From Meconema thalassinum (taxonomy: Eukaryota > Arthropoda > Insecta > Orthoptera > Tettigoniidae): 64,000 nt of DNA. The stretch's first letter is position 1. Every line of letters begins with the position of its first letter. Shown here piece by piece: positions 20,222 through 30,977 of the stretch. The position numbers and the translations under genes are program-made. The notes under the pieces are model-generated. The model was not told the origin of the DNA and searched no databases. It saw only the letters and a list, made by a program, of their open reading frames with translations. The stretch spans positions 1,079,343,788-1,079,407,787 of the forward strand of contig OX336389.2 in NCBI GenBank assembly GCA_946902985.2. The letters run 5' to 3'.

Positions 20222-23200
20222 TGCGCCCGAATTCGCCAATCAGTACCTATATCCGCTGCACTGTAAAGGATTGCAGACATGAAATTATCCCGCTCAAAAA
20301 CTTACCATTGTCTGCTAAGTAAAAATTGGGAATTCCAGGAACACATAGGGTAGATATTATTGAAAGAAAATAGTACTACCAGCCTAGGTACAAATTTCTA
20401 CTATCATTTACATTTGAGCAAATCGAGAAACTCCAATCTCGAGGGGTGATAAGGTTAATCTATAGTGAGCGCCTGTATCTATACCTAGCAGTACTATTTT
20501 CGGCGATGACGACAATGAAAACGATGTCAGCTAAGATAAAATTGACTGATTGGCTAAGGAGTGCCAGCCGTTTATTGTGCTAAGAAAAGTACAAATATAA
20601 CTGACTGCCTGTCTGTGAATAGTGTCTCCCTGACACTGCAATAAAATAATCTCAAAAATAAACTAAACGTGACACTGATATAATAAGAAAATTATGAAAC
20701 GGCGTGATTTTTAAACATTACCCTATTTTATACAACCCGTTTCATCTCTGAACCGTAGTTCCACATCTAAGTATAAAAGTTATTCAACATTAACTATATT
20801 CATATTTACACTAATTCATGGTTCGCACAAATCTACACTTAATTGTGTTGAAATGATTAAATTGTCTATATTACAAATGAGTCTTTACCACTCAACTTCC
20901 GTAACAAACACCGCAACTCTATCGGTTGAAAGTATAAATACTTATCTAAATCAATAGAACATAAGTGACAAACATTTAAGCTAAGCACTGTTCTTACTTT
21001 GTCTTTTCCCATTTTATCATTAAATCTTGAAAAATTCCTGAAATTCTTTACTCTGTTAACAATTCTCTGATAAACGTGAATACTCGAAGTGCATGGCATT
21101 TAACCTTCATTCCACACTCCTCCTTCAAAATTATACAACAATCACATTATTTCTTAAACACCCTGTGCAGAACTTCCTTTAAAACACTCAAACAACGTCA
21201 CAATTGCTGTGATCAATACTAGAAAAACTTGAGACTCCTCAGTCTCCTCTCGTGAAAATACGTAACTCATTTACGTCTACAATTCCTTTCTTGCACGGTA
21301 TTTCAAATCTAAACTCCCATTTCAATGCATTTTCTTACTTCATGCAAAGAAAATTAGTAACTTTATTAGATATCCACGTCCATTGTGAATATTGTTCAAG
21401 AAACAAACTTTGACAAACTCCTGTATCCTTATACAACTTCTCCTCGTGCCTATAACTTCACTTCTGCAATAAACTTCTGTACAGTTACTTTTAGATCACC
21501 CTGTGATTTAACTTTTTAACTCTTTTCCACGTGTTTAAATTCAATTTCACATTATTGCAACCTTTAAAGAATTATCAGTAAGAATTCATATTTAATAAAA
21601 TATATAAGTGTGTCTTCCTTTCGTGAAAATATTTGTTTAACAAATTTATCTAGGCTTTTTAATGCTCTAAATTTTTATTGGACATATATATATATATATA
21701 AAGGTTCTTGAAATACTTTCGTTACTAGAAAATATGGTTTATCACGTTACAGCATAGATCTACATATCTATCTGTCTCATTACTGTGAATTTAGTAATTT
21801 ATTGGTTTAATCATCTATCAAGCATTTGACTATCTTTATCAGATTTCGTGTCGTGTAACAATTCAATTTTGTTCACAATTGGTTGAAAATAAATTTCTGA
21901 CACTCGAATCAACATCATGAGTTGTCGAAATATTTGACACTTCGTGACATAATTTTTTAAAATATGCGGTACTTAAATTTGGTTCAATATGCCTTCTATA
22001 GTTCGTTCAATATTCTTTCTTTAAATTGTTTACTATACTCTTGCTTTAATTTGTTCACAATTATACATTCCATCGCTGCGCATAAAACAGATTTATTTAG
22101 TTCTATTTTAACGCAAATATCAATAATTCTACACGATTTTATATTGCAATGATTTTAACGTTAACAACTGCGCTAGGCATAAATTTCGTCCAAGTGACTG
22201 AAATTTTCAAAGAACAAGAAAAAATGACTCCTAAGAAAATACGAAAAATACTAGATTAAAATCTACAAACTTTTAAATACACTGACAAAATTATACAGTT
22301 GGTCAATTAGGATAAACACAGAACATGACTACTATTCTACCAAATATAAAGCAATCTCTTCTCTACCTTGAGTTGAAGACGGTGTCGGAAGTACCTTGTC
22401 TCGTCTGACAAACCAAGAATGTTTGAGCGCAACGCCCACAGCTATGTAGACCGGTTGTGACGGGACCAGCTGGACATCTCCCCCAGTGGAACAAGGTCGG
22501 TGACATGCCAGGGTTGGCGACCTCGCCGTGAAACAGCCTGTCTCGTCCGCACTCCCCTGCTCGTTCACTGCACGTCGTCTGGCTCTTCCTTCGATACCCC
22601 ATCTCTGCGTTGTCGTCTCTTCTCAAGGTTGAAATTCGTTCGTTTCATAAAAGTATCTGCGAGTATACCAGATGTATAATATCTCTTGTTGAAAAGTGGA
22701 GGTTCGTTCTGTGATTTTGCGCATCGCGTGGATGTTCTGCTGCGTTTTCCATATTGTGAATTCTGGAATTCAACTCTTCATTTTTGTAGCTTCCACTTCC
22801 CTATCATATGCAGCTTAGCACATGGTCATTCTCGTTTCACTGATGACACTTTTATGACTTCCCCGTTGCCAATTTCTGAACTGCATTTTATATATAATGT
22901 TCAAGTAAGAGTTCAATCGTAGTAATAATAAAGTTCTTCTTGTAGAAATGAAATGTTTTCATGCGATGTATAACAGCTTCGTTTTAAACACTGTAATATC
23001 AAGCTATATGCTGTGCTGTTCTGCTTGAGAATGTTTCTTGCTTTGCAAGTTACAGTCCACTGTACTTCACTCGTCTTTCCCAACTTTCATAAAGCGTGGC
23101 ACTATACTGAATAAATACTAGCTTCTTCTCTCGGTCTTAACTCGTCGAGATCTCAAATTGGAAAGAACTCTTCTCTCTGGCTCTCTGCGTTCGCCAAGTT

Positions 23201-23567
23201 CATCACTCTGCCTCCCCTCTTCCGGTGTGACGTAACTCCAATCACCTCTCCTCACTCAGTCTGTACTTCGACCTTCGTCCCTTCTCCTCCTTCATGACGT
23301 AACTCTCGCTCCTCGTGGCGTGATGTGCTCTTACTTTGTAGGCCTCTACATTCAGATAATAAATATATATCCATATTTAAATTATTCTTTCTTGCCTTCC
23401 ATAATTGTTTAAGATGCATAGCATTTCACTTATTTCCACACAGATTTTCCCATATCTCACGAATATTTAAGGAATAAAAGATTTTAATTCATTCTTTTAT
23501 TTTTCCTGGGTCCCAGTTCATATCCAGATTGGTTCTTTGGTAATGGCCTTAAATAAATTCTGGCGCA
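20222..23567. mobile_element. TG...CA element (solo-LTR-like), 3346 bp, with GTAC TSD
   Basis: It starts TGCGCCCGAATTC and ends GAATTCTGGCGCA-like (AAATTCTGGCGCA), flanked by GTAC on both sides (20218-20221 and 23568-23571). X copy 1 at the matching site has a single GTAC, so the insertion is real. There are no tRNA boxes and no long ORF; AATAAA signals occur near 23475 and 23552. Best read as a solo long terminal repeat. Its start resembles the units at 52688 and 56871 (TGCACCCGTATCC). Confidence 0.7.
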
Positions 23568-23605
23568 GTACAGACTACAAAATTTGGTTGAAGTCTAATG
23601 GATAG

Positions 23606-23804
23606 TGGGGGCGTGGTGGCTCAGCGGTCTAGCTGTATCCCTCTCACCAAGGCGGTCCGGGTTGGATTCCCGGTCATTGCATGTGAGATTTTCGGAGTGA
23701 AATGCCATGTCCTGTGGTTCGGATTCCACGTAAAAAAGGAGGTCCCGTGGCTCATGATCTCGAGATTAACGGTCACGTTAAACTATAAGCTTCCTTCCTT
23801 TCCT
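23606..23804 (+). repeat. tRNA-derived SINE (family B) with 12-bp TSD
   Basis: The head GCGTGGTGGCTCAGCGGTCT (A box) and GGTTGGATTCCCGGTC (B box) is followed by a CTTCCTTCC tail. The target duplication TCTAATGGATAG flanks it exactly (23594-23605 and 23805-23816). Confidence 0.9.
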
Positions 23805-24986
23805 TCTAATGGATAGCATGGACGTTACATGCAGTTAACCATTGGATCTAACAGCGCGCGTAAACTCATGTTGGCAACAATGCCATACATGTATTGGTCA
23901 GAAATAATCTGAAATAATATGATCTATGGTTGGGTCAATTTTGAATGAAATCCATTAGTTAGTATAGAAGTTACATGCATTTTAAAATTGGACCTATCAG
24001 CAGGCTTAGAATCATGTTGGCAGCACTGGCGTAGGCCTATATTAGTTACTCCAAATTAATCTAGAATGCCAGGTACTATACGTGTGCAAAGTTTACAGCT
24101 ATTGGCTTGCATACTTTATGTTAAATTGGTATTAGGGTAACAAAAATAGAGACAGTATTTATTAACAGTTGGCAGCCCTGGTTACTCTTAAGAATCGGCA
24201 TAGTCATATCTGTTATGGTGCACATAGCACACACGAAATTTGGCTGAAATCCAAATGATAGTACAGAAGTTACATGTATTTAATGTTGGAATTCTCAGCA
24301 GGCTTAGAATCATATTGGTAGCACTGACGTATATATGTTACTCCAAATTAATTTAGAATGTCAGGTACTATACGTGTGCATACTTTAAAGTTGTCGGCTT
24401 GCATACTTTCTGATATATGGGTATTTGGATATAAAAAAATTGAGAGCATTTATTAACAGTTGGCAGCCCTGGTGGCTCTTAGTAATACGCTCAGTCCTAT
24501 GTGTTTATGTACGATAGCACATACGAAATTTGGTGGAAATCCAATCGATAGTGTAGAAGTTATATGCATTTAAAATTTGGACGTATCAGCAGGCTTATAA
24601 TGATTATGGCAACACTGCCATGTATGGCCTCCTGAAAATTAAACTGCAATATTATTATCTATACGTGTGCCAATTTTGAAATAGCTCCCATTCATACCTT
24701 CCAAGATATTCAACATGGAGTTAAAATTTCAATTGCGATTTCTCAGGAGTTGGTAGCACAGACTTCATTTTCAAATATGGCCGTTAGATATTCAGGAATA
24801 GATCTTTACCCCTACCAAATTTTGTTTGGATTGCTGCAGCCGTTTAGGAGTTGATAGGAGGGACACACAGCCAGCCAGACAGACAGAAGGACAGACAGAC
24901 AGACAGACACACATTTGCCCGATCTCATAAGTCTTCTTTTTCCTCATTTTTGCAAAATGTGAAAAGTAGGCTAAAATAATATTAAA

Positions 24987-25858
24987 ATGAGTGTTATGGT
25001 AGACGAGTCCACTACCTGCAGTAATTTACCAGTACTTGTGTTATGTTTGAGATGTGCCATATCAGAAAACACTGTAGTTCAATCATTTTTTTGGGATCTC
25101 ATTGAACTTAAAGGCACTAAATCCAGTTCAATCATGGATGCCATTTTGCAGAATCTGAGTTCTTATGGTTTTCTTCATTCTTACCTCAAAGATAACTTTG
25201 TTGGATTTGCAAGTGACGGAGCCTCACTAATGTTTGGAAAGAGAAATGGTGTTGCTGTTGCGTTACAGAACATGTTTCCTAACTTGATTGTTTGGCACTG
25301 TGCTAACCGCAAACTCGAACTAGCAGTACACGACTCGAGAGATGAGGTTCAAGGTCTTACTCATTTCAATTTTTTCTTTGATAAACTGTAGTCTATAGCA
25401 TGTCGCCTAAAAATGAAGCTCAGCTTAGAGAATGTGCAGCAGATCTTGGTGAAAAACTAAATAAAGTTGGGAAAATATTTACAATCAGATGGGTTGCCTC
25501 AAGTGCTAGAACTGTGAAATCTGATTGGAATAACTATAGATCTCTTGTCAAACATTTCACAGAAGCTGCTGCTGATAAATTCAGGGATTCTAGAGAAAGG
25601 TCTAAATATGCAGGCCTTTACAAAACTTTGAGTTCTTCCCAATTTGTTATAAATTTAGCAGTTGTATACGATGCTTTAATTGAGCTCTCAGATTTATCTT
25701 TGTTACTTCTAAGAAGAATCATGACAATTACCGAAGCTGACAAGACTATAAAACGTAGTATCCGGGTACTGGAGTCCATGGCATCTTCTCCAGGTTCTCA
25801 TGCTGAGGACGCAACTAAAGCAGCTAATAACGCGGTCTTTAAAGACAATCATCAATGA
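24987..25858 (+). pseudogene. KIAA1586-like hAT transposase, catalytic segment
   Basis: Two frames separated by a frameshift near 25390. The first carries MSVMVDESTTCSNLPVL (first catalytic acidic residue), FFWDLIELKGTKSSS, NFVGFASDGASLMFG (second acidic region) and NLIVWHCANRKLELAV. The second has SPKNEAQLRECAADLGE, TIRWVASSARTVKS and RSIRVLESMASSPGS. It ends shortly before the BEL insertion. The third catalytic residue and the dimerisation domain are missing, so it cannot act alone. Confidence 0.85.
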
Positions 25859-25981
25859 CATTATCACAAAAAAGAGGAACAGTTTGTTGGTAGAACGAAC
25901 CGGAAGATTAATTTTCCTCAGAAGTGTTGGGCCGCCATTGGAAAAATGTAATCCAGAAATTTATGTGCAGTCTTGGCTCAG

Positions 25982-26158
25982 TGTTACGAACAGAAACGTC
26001 ACTTCGTACTTATTCGGGAAAATGAAAAGATATTTATTCACAAGAAAAATGCACACACATTACAAATAACACTCAAAAGACTCCATCTTGGATGCACTGT
26101 TCCTTGTCCTTCTTTTCTCACAAAAAACAAAAATAACTGTTGCCAACTGTCTGTCACA
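25982..26158 (-). repeat. BEL/Pao 3' LTR
   Basis: Reads TGTGACAGACAG...CGTAACA on the minus strand, TG to CA. It appears identical to the LTR at 27409-27585. Confidence 0.92.
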
Positions 26159-26203
26159 TCCTCCTACCGTTGAGGAAAGACATCCTCAACAAGACATCCT
26201 CAA

Positions 26204-26764
26204 CTACTCCACATATCTTGCAGGAACATTGACAGTTCTACCCGAACGTATAGTCTTTGGGGGTTGAACACCAGTTCCAGTCGGCTCTCCTAAAGCAGTA
26301 GCCGTTTTCTTATTCAAGCCAGTCCTTAAAGGTGTGCTGTCTTCATCAGGTACTTCTAGTGGGTAGAGTCGCTGTATCGGTCTCAAGAGTTCTCCTTTAG
26401 ATGTAACAACCCTTGCAAGTCTTGTATTACCATCAGTTCCAGGGAACCAGTCCACAATTTTTCCAAGGGGCCAATCTATCCTCTTAGTGCCATCTGATCC
26501 AACTAGGACAATGTCACCTCTCTTGAACAAAAGAGTTGGTTTACAACTCGGTTTACCGAGTGCCAAAAGTCCCAGATATTCCTGCTGGAATCTTTTTTTC
26601 AATGCCATTCTTAGGTTCAGAAGATGACGATTTCTTTGATTCAGGGTTATAGCATCCAATGCATCACATAACTGTATACTCACTTGATTGTTGGAATCGC
26701 ATCTTATGAAGACTACTGCTGCGTATGCAAGTTGGCTAGCATCACAGAAGACATGAATTTGCAC
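26204..26764 (-). pseudogene. BEL/Pao RNase H start fused to integrase C-terminal DUF5641-like domain
   Basis: It opens with IHVFCDASQLAYAAVVFIR, the RNase H first catalytic Asp segment, then jumps after about 30 residues into LRMALKKRFQQEYLGLL, LFKRGDIVLVGSDGTKRID, WPLGKIVDWFPGTDGNTRLA and LLRPIQRLYPLEV. The last blocks are the C-terminal domain found at the end of Pao integrases. Everything between (rest of RNase H and the integrase core) is deleted while the frame is kept. The stop is at the end of a Thr/Pro-rich tail. Confidence 0.85.
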
Positions 26765-26782
26765 ATGGTCACTTCTTCCAAA

Positions 26783-27397
26783 TCATCGAGGAATCTTGAT
26801 TTCTACCAGGTGAGGTAGATCCTTTACCCAGGCCAGAAACTCGTCTCTGGACTTCTCATCAACTGCACTATCCCATCTTATACGAGTCTTCCAGGTCCTT
26901 TGAATCAACAGTTTAACACAAAGGGTGACAGGACATGTCACACCAACTGGATCAAAAATTCGATGTGCGAGTGACAGAATTGTCCTTTTCGTCACTTCTC
27001 CCACCTGAAGGCTATTCAACCAATGCAAATTTAAAGTAAGTGTATCCTCCTGTCGATCCCATAACAGTCCCAAAACAGATGAAAGGGTAGCAGACAGGTC
27101 ATCATCCTGAGAGAACTGCCATCCCCTCAAATTAAAACTGCCTTCTGATAATACCCTACTAGCTTGATTGATAAACTCGCCCACCTCCGATTCCCTGTCA
27201 AGGCTAGTGACAACGTTGTCCACGTAGAAGCTCTGTAGAAGTCTCTCGATGAATAGGGGATTGAATTGCGGGTTTTCCAAGTACTTCTTCAGGTGATACT
27301 CCAAGACAGCCACCAGGAAAAACGGACTACAAGTTAAGCCGAAAACCAGCCTTGCATGCTTGAAGATCTTGTAATTATTCCCAACGTCCTGCCACAT
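26783..27397 (-). pseudogene. BEL/Pao reverse transcriptase fragment
   Basis: The frame carries HARLVFGLTCSPFFLVAVL (RT B region), LLQSFYVDNVVTSLDRES (YVDN, the Pao-type form of the catalytic YxDD box), GSFNLRGWQFSQ, VLGLLWDRQEDTL, and SLAHRIFDPVGVTCPV followed by LIQRTWKTRIRWD of the Pao connection region. It begins abruptly within RT. The frame ends in a stop near KIPR and continues in another frame at 26764. The product would be part of a Gag-Pol polyprotein; here it is a deletion remnant. Confidence 0.88.
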
Positions 27398-27408
27398 CAG
27401 GAAGCAGA

Positions 27409-27585
27409 TGTTACGAACAGAAACGTCACTTCGTACTTATTCGGGAAAATGAAAAGATATTTATTCACAAGAAAAATGCACACACATTACAAATAACACT
27501 CAAAAGACTCCATCTTGGATGCACTGTTCCTTGTCCTTCTTTTCTCACAAAAAACAAAAATAACTGTTGCCAACTGTCTGTCACA
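27409..27585 (-). repeat. BEL/Pao 5' LTR
   Basis: Partner of 25982-26158, followed on the minus strand by a short leader and directly by pol sequence, which shows the 5' internal deletion. Confidence 0.92.
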
Positions 27586-27840
27586 CTCAGATCAGGAAGA
27601 AGATCAGCTGAAGAAACAGCGTCTAGAAAATGTGACCCACTCAACGAAGTCCATTACGAGTCCATCTGGAATCTCCTTAAGTGATTTTTGGTGTGTACCG
27701 CCTAAATTTTCCCCCCAACTACAGCACTGTGTATACAGGGTCTTTATATTTGCTTGGCAAGGACATTCTCGCTCAAGCGCTCCGCCAGTGACGGCTCAGT
27801 TACCAGCAACCGTGCCCACATATGTACAGCAGAATGAATG

Positions 27841-28165
27841 ATAATCCACAGCCTGCTTCCAGTCTCCGACCGGGTCAGGAATGGAATGAATGAAGCCCCC
27901 ATCTAGCGGCGAGGATATGAACTGTGCCGGCTGCCGAGGCCTGACGCACTCCTCTGGGGCAATGATTAAATGAATGACAGATGAAATGATATGATAGTGG
28001 AGAGTGTTGCTGGAATGAAATGTTGACAGGGAAAACCGGAGTACCCGGAGAAAAACCTGTCTGCCTCCGCTTTGTCCAGCACAGATCTCACATGGAGTGA
28101 CCGGGACTTGAACCACGGACCCAGCGGTGAAAGGCCAGCGTGCTGCCGCCTAAACCACGGAGGCT
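27841..28165 (-). repeat. tRNA-derived SINE (family C), copy 1
   Basis: Read on the minus strand it starts GCCTCCGTGGTTTAGGCGGC, has the B box GTGGTTCAAGTCCCGG, then AGAAAAACC-complement text TTTTTCTCCGGGTACTCCGG, and ends ACTGGAAGCAGGCTGTGG. It closely matches 53275-53598 and 53915-54253. The flanking duplication is unclear (CATATGTAC versus CATATACTG). Confidence 0.9.
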
Positions 28166-28169
28166 TCAT

Positions 28170-28618
28170 ATACTGACATTACCATATTATTATTATTTAT
28201 ATAAACTCGAGAAAACCCTATTTGATACAGGCTTTCCTTGGTCTTCCGATGGCCTTCCGTGTCATAAAAGGCACTAATTATTTAACTTAACGCAACTGCG
28301 TAATGCTTAGTAAAATTCATGATATCTCTGTTAGATATGGGTGTGCATTAGACCATTTACAATCGGATAATAAAATCGCATAAATGGACTAACTTGTTCC
28401 AAACTGTTATAAATCATTATTTAAACTGTCACAAAACATCGCAAGCTATTATTATTATTATCATTATAAATCAGAGAGCATTATTATTATTATGAAAATT
28501 ATTTATAATATCATTATCAGATTTCCAAAAAATGGAAATTGTGGACAAAAACTACTTGAAATATTCAAGCTTTAATTCCTGAATGGAGAAAAAAAATATA
28601 TATATCATGCATTTTTAC
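28170..28618. other. Unassigned AT-rich stretch
   Basis: It contains short ATT/TTA microsatellite runs (28175-28195, 28447-28495) and no gene or repeat partner that I recognise. Confidence 0.4.
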
Positions 28619-28970
28619 TCACCATGTTTACAGTAGATGCTGAAAATGTTCCCCATCCGCTGCCAAACATAATTGGCATCTCCTTATGAAGTTTCCGGTT
28701 ACTCCGGTTAATTTAGCTTCAGTAATGAAATAACGACATCTATTTTTATTGTTTACTGAACCTGTACGTTTGAATCTCTTAGCAAGTTGTTTTATTGTCC
28801 GATTTATAGGAATGGGTCTCCCTGTAAATTTCACTCAATTTCACTCGAAACTTTTGTCTTGTTCTAGTGCACGATTTCCTGCACTTTGTGTACGTATTGT
28901 GCAGATATTCGTTCACGTAACAAATATTTCACATAAGGCCTTACAGCACTATACACAATTGCAATAAAAC
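28619..28970 (-). pseudogene. DUF4817-type transposase, internally deleted remnant
   Basis: On the minus strand, KFTGRPIPINRTIKQLAKRF and KRTGSVNNKN resemble the N-terminal helix-turn-helix region of DUF4817 transposase-like proteins. After a short link comes IRRCQLCLAADGEHFQHLL, the characteristic end of the same proteins. The whole DDE core is missing, so the fragment is non-functional. A second remnant of this kind lies at 51207-51840. Confidence 0.65.
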
Positions 28971-29099
28971 ATCATACAATACGATATACAGTACACAATA
29001 GCTTTATAAAACACCCAATTAGCTCGGTGCTCACACGTCTACCACAGCAAGAGCGTGTGAATACGACCGGACCGCACGCGCCAACCTGTAACAGCCGGC

Positions 29100-29345
29100 T
29101 AAGGTCGACGGAATCACCTTGCCAAGCAAGAATAAAGACCCTGTATTCGCTAACACGGCCCTGCTACTTAAGAATTATTGGTCTAGGCGAAAACCATTGT
29201 TCAGCCGGATGCAATATAGTCCCGAATGCGTGGGGTTGGCAATATGGTATATGATGCTAAAAATGGCTGAATCGGCTGGAATTTTGCCTATATAAGTTGT
29301 GTTCATATTTGGGATGGCTGGGTGGGTCTCGGATAGCAGAGGATT
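29100..29345. repeat. Dispersed repeat pieces with unoccupied TE sites
   Basis: Bases 29115-29170 match the reverse complement of the right flank of the KIAA1586-like hAT (27730-27775; shared ACAGGGTCTTTAT and TGCTTGGCAAGG). Bases 29240-29345 match 6240-6311 plus 7092-7130; TGGCTGGG (29315-29322) is the site occupied by the hAT MITE there. Confidence 0.6.
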
Positions 29346-29423
29346 TAACATCTATTACTACATCATCTCCAGATATTTTCCCGACTATTAATTCAGGTAA
29401 TTTGGTTAATTTCGGTACTGACT

Positions 29424-29480
29424 GGCTGCATGGCTCAGCGGTAACGTTCTCGCTTGCTGGGCCCAAGATGCATGATTTCA
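29424..29480 (+). repeat. SINE head truncated at the gypsy LTR
   Basis: GGCTGCATGGCTCAGCGGTA followed by TTCTCGCTTGCTGGGCCCAA is a tRNA-like A-box head. It stops at the LTR boundary and is not continued on the far side (48088), which holds a LINE instead. Confidence 0.5.
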
Positions 29481-30977
29481 TGCAAATCATACTCCACCCT
29501 CAATTAATATTCACACTTTATCCTCACACAAATCCAAATGATTGTTGATTTACTGTTACATTAAAATCACCACAAAAAATCATTCCCATGTGCGCTAATG
29601 CACTGGTAAAATTACACAAACAATGTTAATCTTACAATCTCTCGTTAACTATTGTATACACTTTCCCCTATACAATATGCCTATCATAATGCCTTGTTTC
29701 TTCCTTCCCACCAAAATATATGAGTCTACCATGCATTAACCAACTTATTTATTGTAATTCCACTATATACCGTAAAGAGTTTATCTTACAAATATTTATT
29801 AGTCTACCGCCGTCACGTCGAGTGGGACCTTAGTGATACCCGTGGAATAATAGCGTAAAATATAGTTTCCAGCCTCGGAACAATGTGTCCCTGTCAGTAT
29901 AAAAATGTTAGTTTTGCCATATTACAACTCGGCCAAATATCAAGATATCAGAACGATTCTTAATTAGCAATGTGTCTCATTACACATACCTTCAATATTC
30001 ATTAATACAATCATAATTTTATAACAATCAGGGTTTCATAGTTTTCAAGTTTACACATCTTACTACAAGCCTACAACGGGTGAGGTCTGTTCCCCAAACC
30101 TCGATCAGTACAATGGACCTTCGCGGCGGGCGGTAAGCAACATGGCCGCTACCTCCCCTCACGTCTTCCCCTCTCATCTCTCCTTCCGTTTCCTTTCCAA
30201 GCATTTGCCTGCTACTCTCAGACATAACAATGTGCCGTCTTAGTGACCCACAAAAATACGGACGACCTAATTCTTACTGAATGCATTACGGAATATGGAA
30301 TTGTTTAAACATTTATCCCTATCATTTAGGATTTAAAGGCTGGCCTCACACTGGACCATTTACATTTAGCTGAGGGAACGAGATTCATCGGACACATAGT
30401 CGTAATTGGAATAGTCGGCGCTCTTATCAAAGATCACGGTCAGGGCACAACCTCCCTCCCGTGTCGAATCCACTCCCACAGAGATGAATTAATTCACACA
30501 ATTAGCCAGTTCACGGTCGATATCATGCGTTATGGTGAGGTGCCCTCGTTTTCCTCCCATGCGCTCCTTGATTCGAATCCGGACTGCTTATTAGCAATAA
30601 TCTGAGCTAGGTTTCCCACTAGATACGCTCAATTGCACTTTATATCTCCGTACGCCCCTTGGCTATACGAGATTTCATACGTCGCTTTAGCAAACCTGAC
30701 TTTCCCGACTATTGTGAGATGGTCTCTCCCTTTATTAATAAGACAGTCTCTATTAATTAATCTTATAAGCTTCTTCATCAAGCTGCAATTCAATTCACTT
30801 TTAAACATTTCGATTTCCTACCTCTTTTGCATATTTCCGTCCATTATCATATGATTCTCTGATATTAATTTCTTTTGCTTGGTCCATTTACTTTTAATAA
30901 TACTGTTTAGATATACAGTTATTCAAATTAACATATATTTGCTTACAATTTCCCTGATGTTTATTTATTATTATTAT

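Larger units (their letters stand above)
20016..24971 (-). mobile_element. Modular TIR element 'X', copy 2, inverted relative to copy 1
   Basis: The ends GCCTACTTTTC at 20016 and GAAAAGTAGGC at 24971 match copy 1 read in reverse, including the CAGACAGACAGACAC microsatellite near the right end (24870-24912). The module words CAGTTGGCAGCCCTGG recur at about 20170, 24165 and 24457. A 3346-bp TG...CA element (20222-23567) and a SINE (23606-23804) are inserted in it. It sits inside the KIAA1586-like transposase. A target duplication could not be resolved; CTAAA occurs near both ends. Confidence 0.75.
25982..27585 (-). mobile_element. Miniature BEL/Pao retrotransposon with apparently identical LTRs
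   Basis: Two 177-bp direct repeats (25982-26158 and 27409-27585) run from TGTTACGAACAG to CTGTCTGTCACA on the plus strand and look identical by eye. The 5-bp target duplication CTCAG flanks the element (25977-25981 and 27586-27590). A purine-rich GGTAGGAGGA precedes the 3' LTR on the minus strand. The internal region holds only part of pol; gag, protease and most of integrase are deleted. It is inserted in the KIAA1586-like hAT. Confidence 0.92.
18655..27729 (+). mobile_element. KIAA1586-like hAT transposon, split by at least two insertions
   Basis: Terminal inverted repeats CAGTGCTGTAGTTGGG are at both ends. The 8-bp target duplication TGTATACA is exact at 18647-18654 and 27730-27737. Transposase segments lie at 19091-20015 and 24972-25981. 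X copy 2 (20016-24971) and a miniature BEL/Pao element (25982-27585) interrupt it. Removing the insertions leaves about 2.5 kb, shorter than expected, because the C-terminal transposase portion is absent. Confidence 0.9.

Noticed and set aside
23630..23690. A functional tRNA gene
   Set aside because: A and B boxes are present but the cloverleaf is not maintained, and it is the head of a SINE with body, tail and target duplication.
30633..30854. A 73-codon ORF repeated almost unchanged at 45422-45643, suggesting a conserved small protein
   Set aside because: Both copies lie in the two LTRs of one element, so similarity reflects LTR duplication. It is hydrophobic and AT-driven, with no coding motif.
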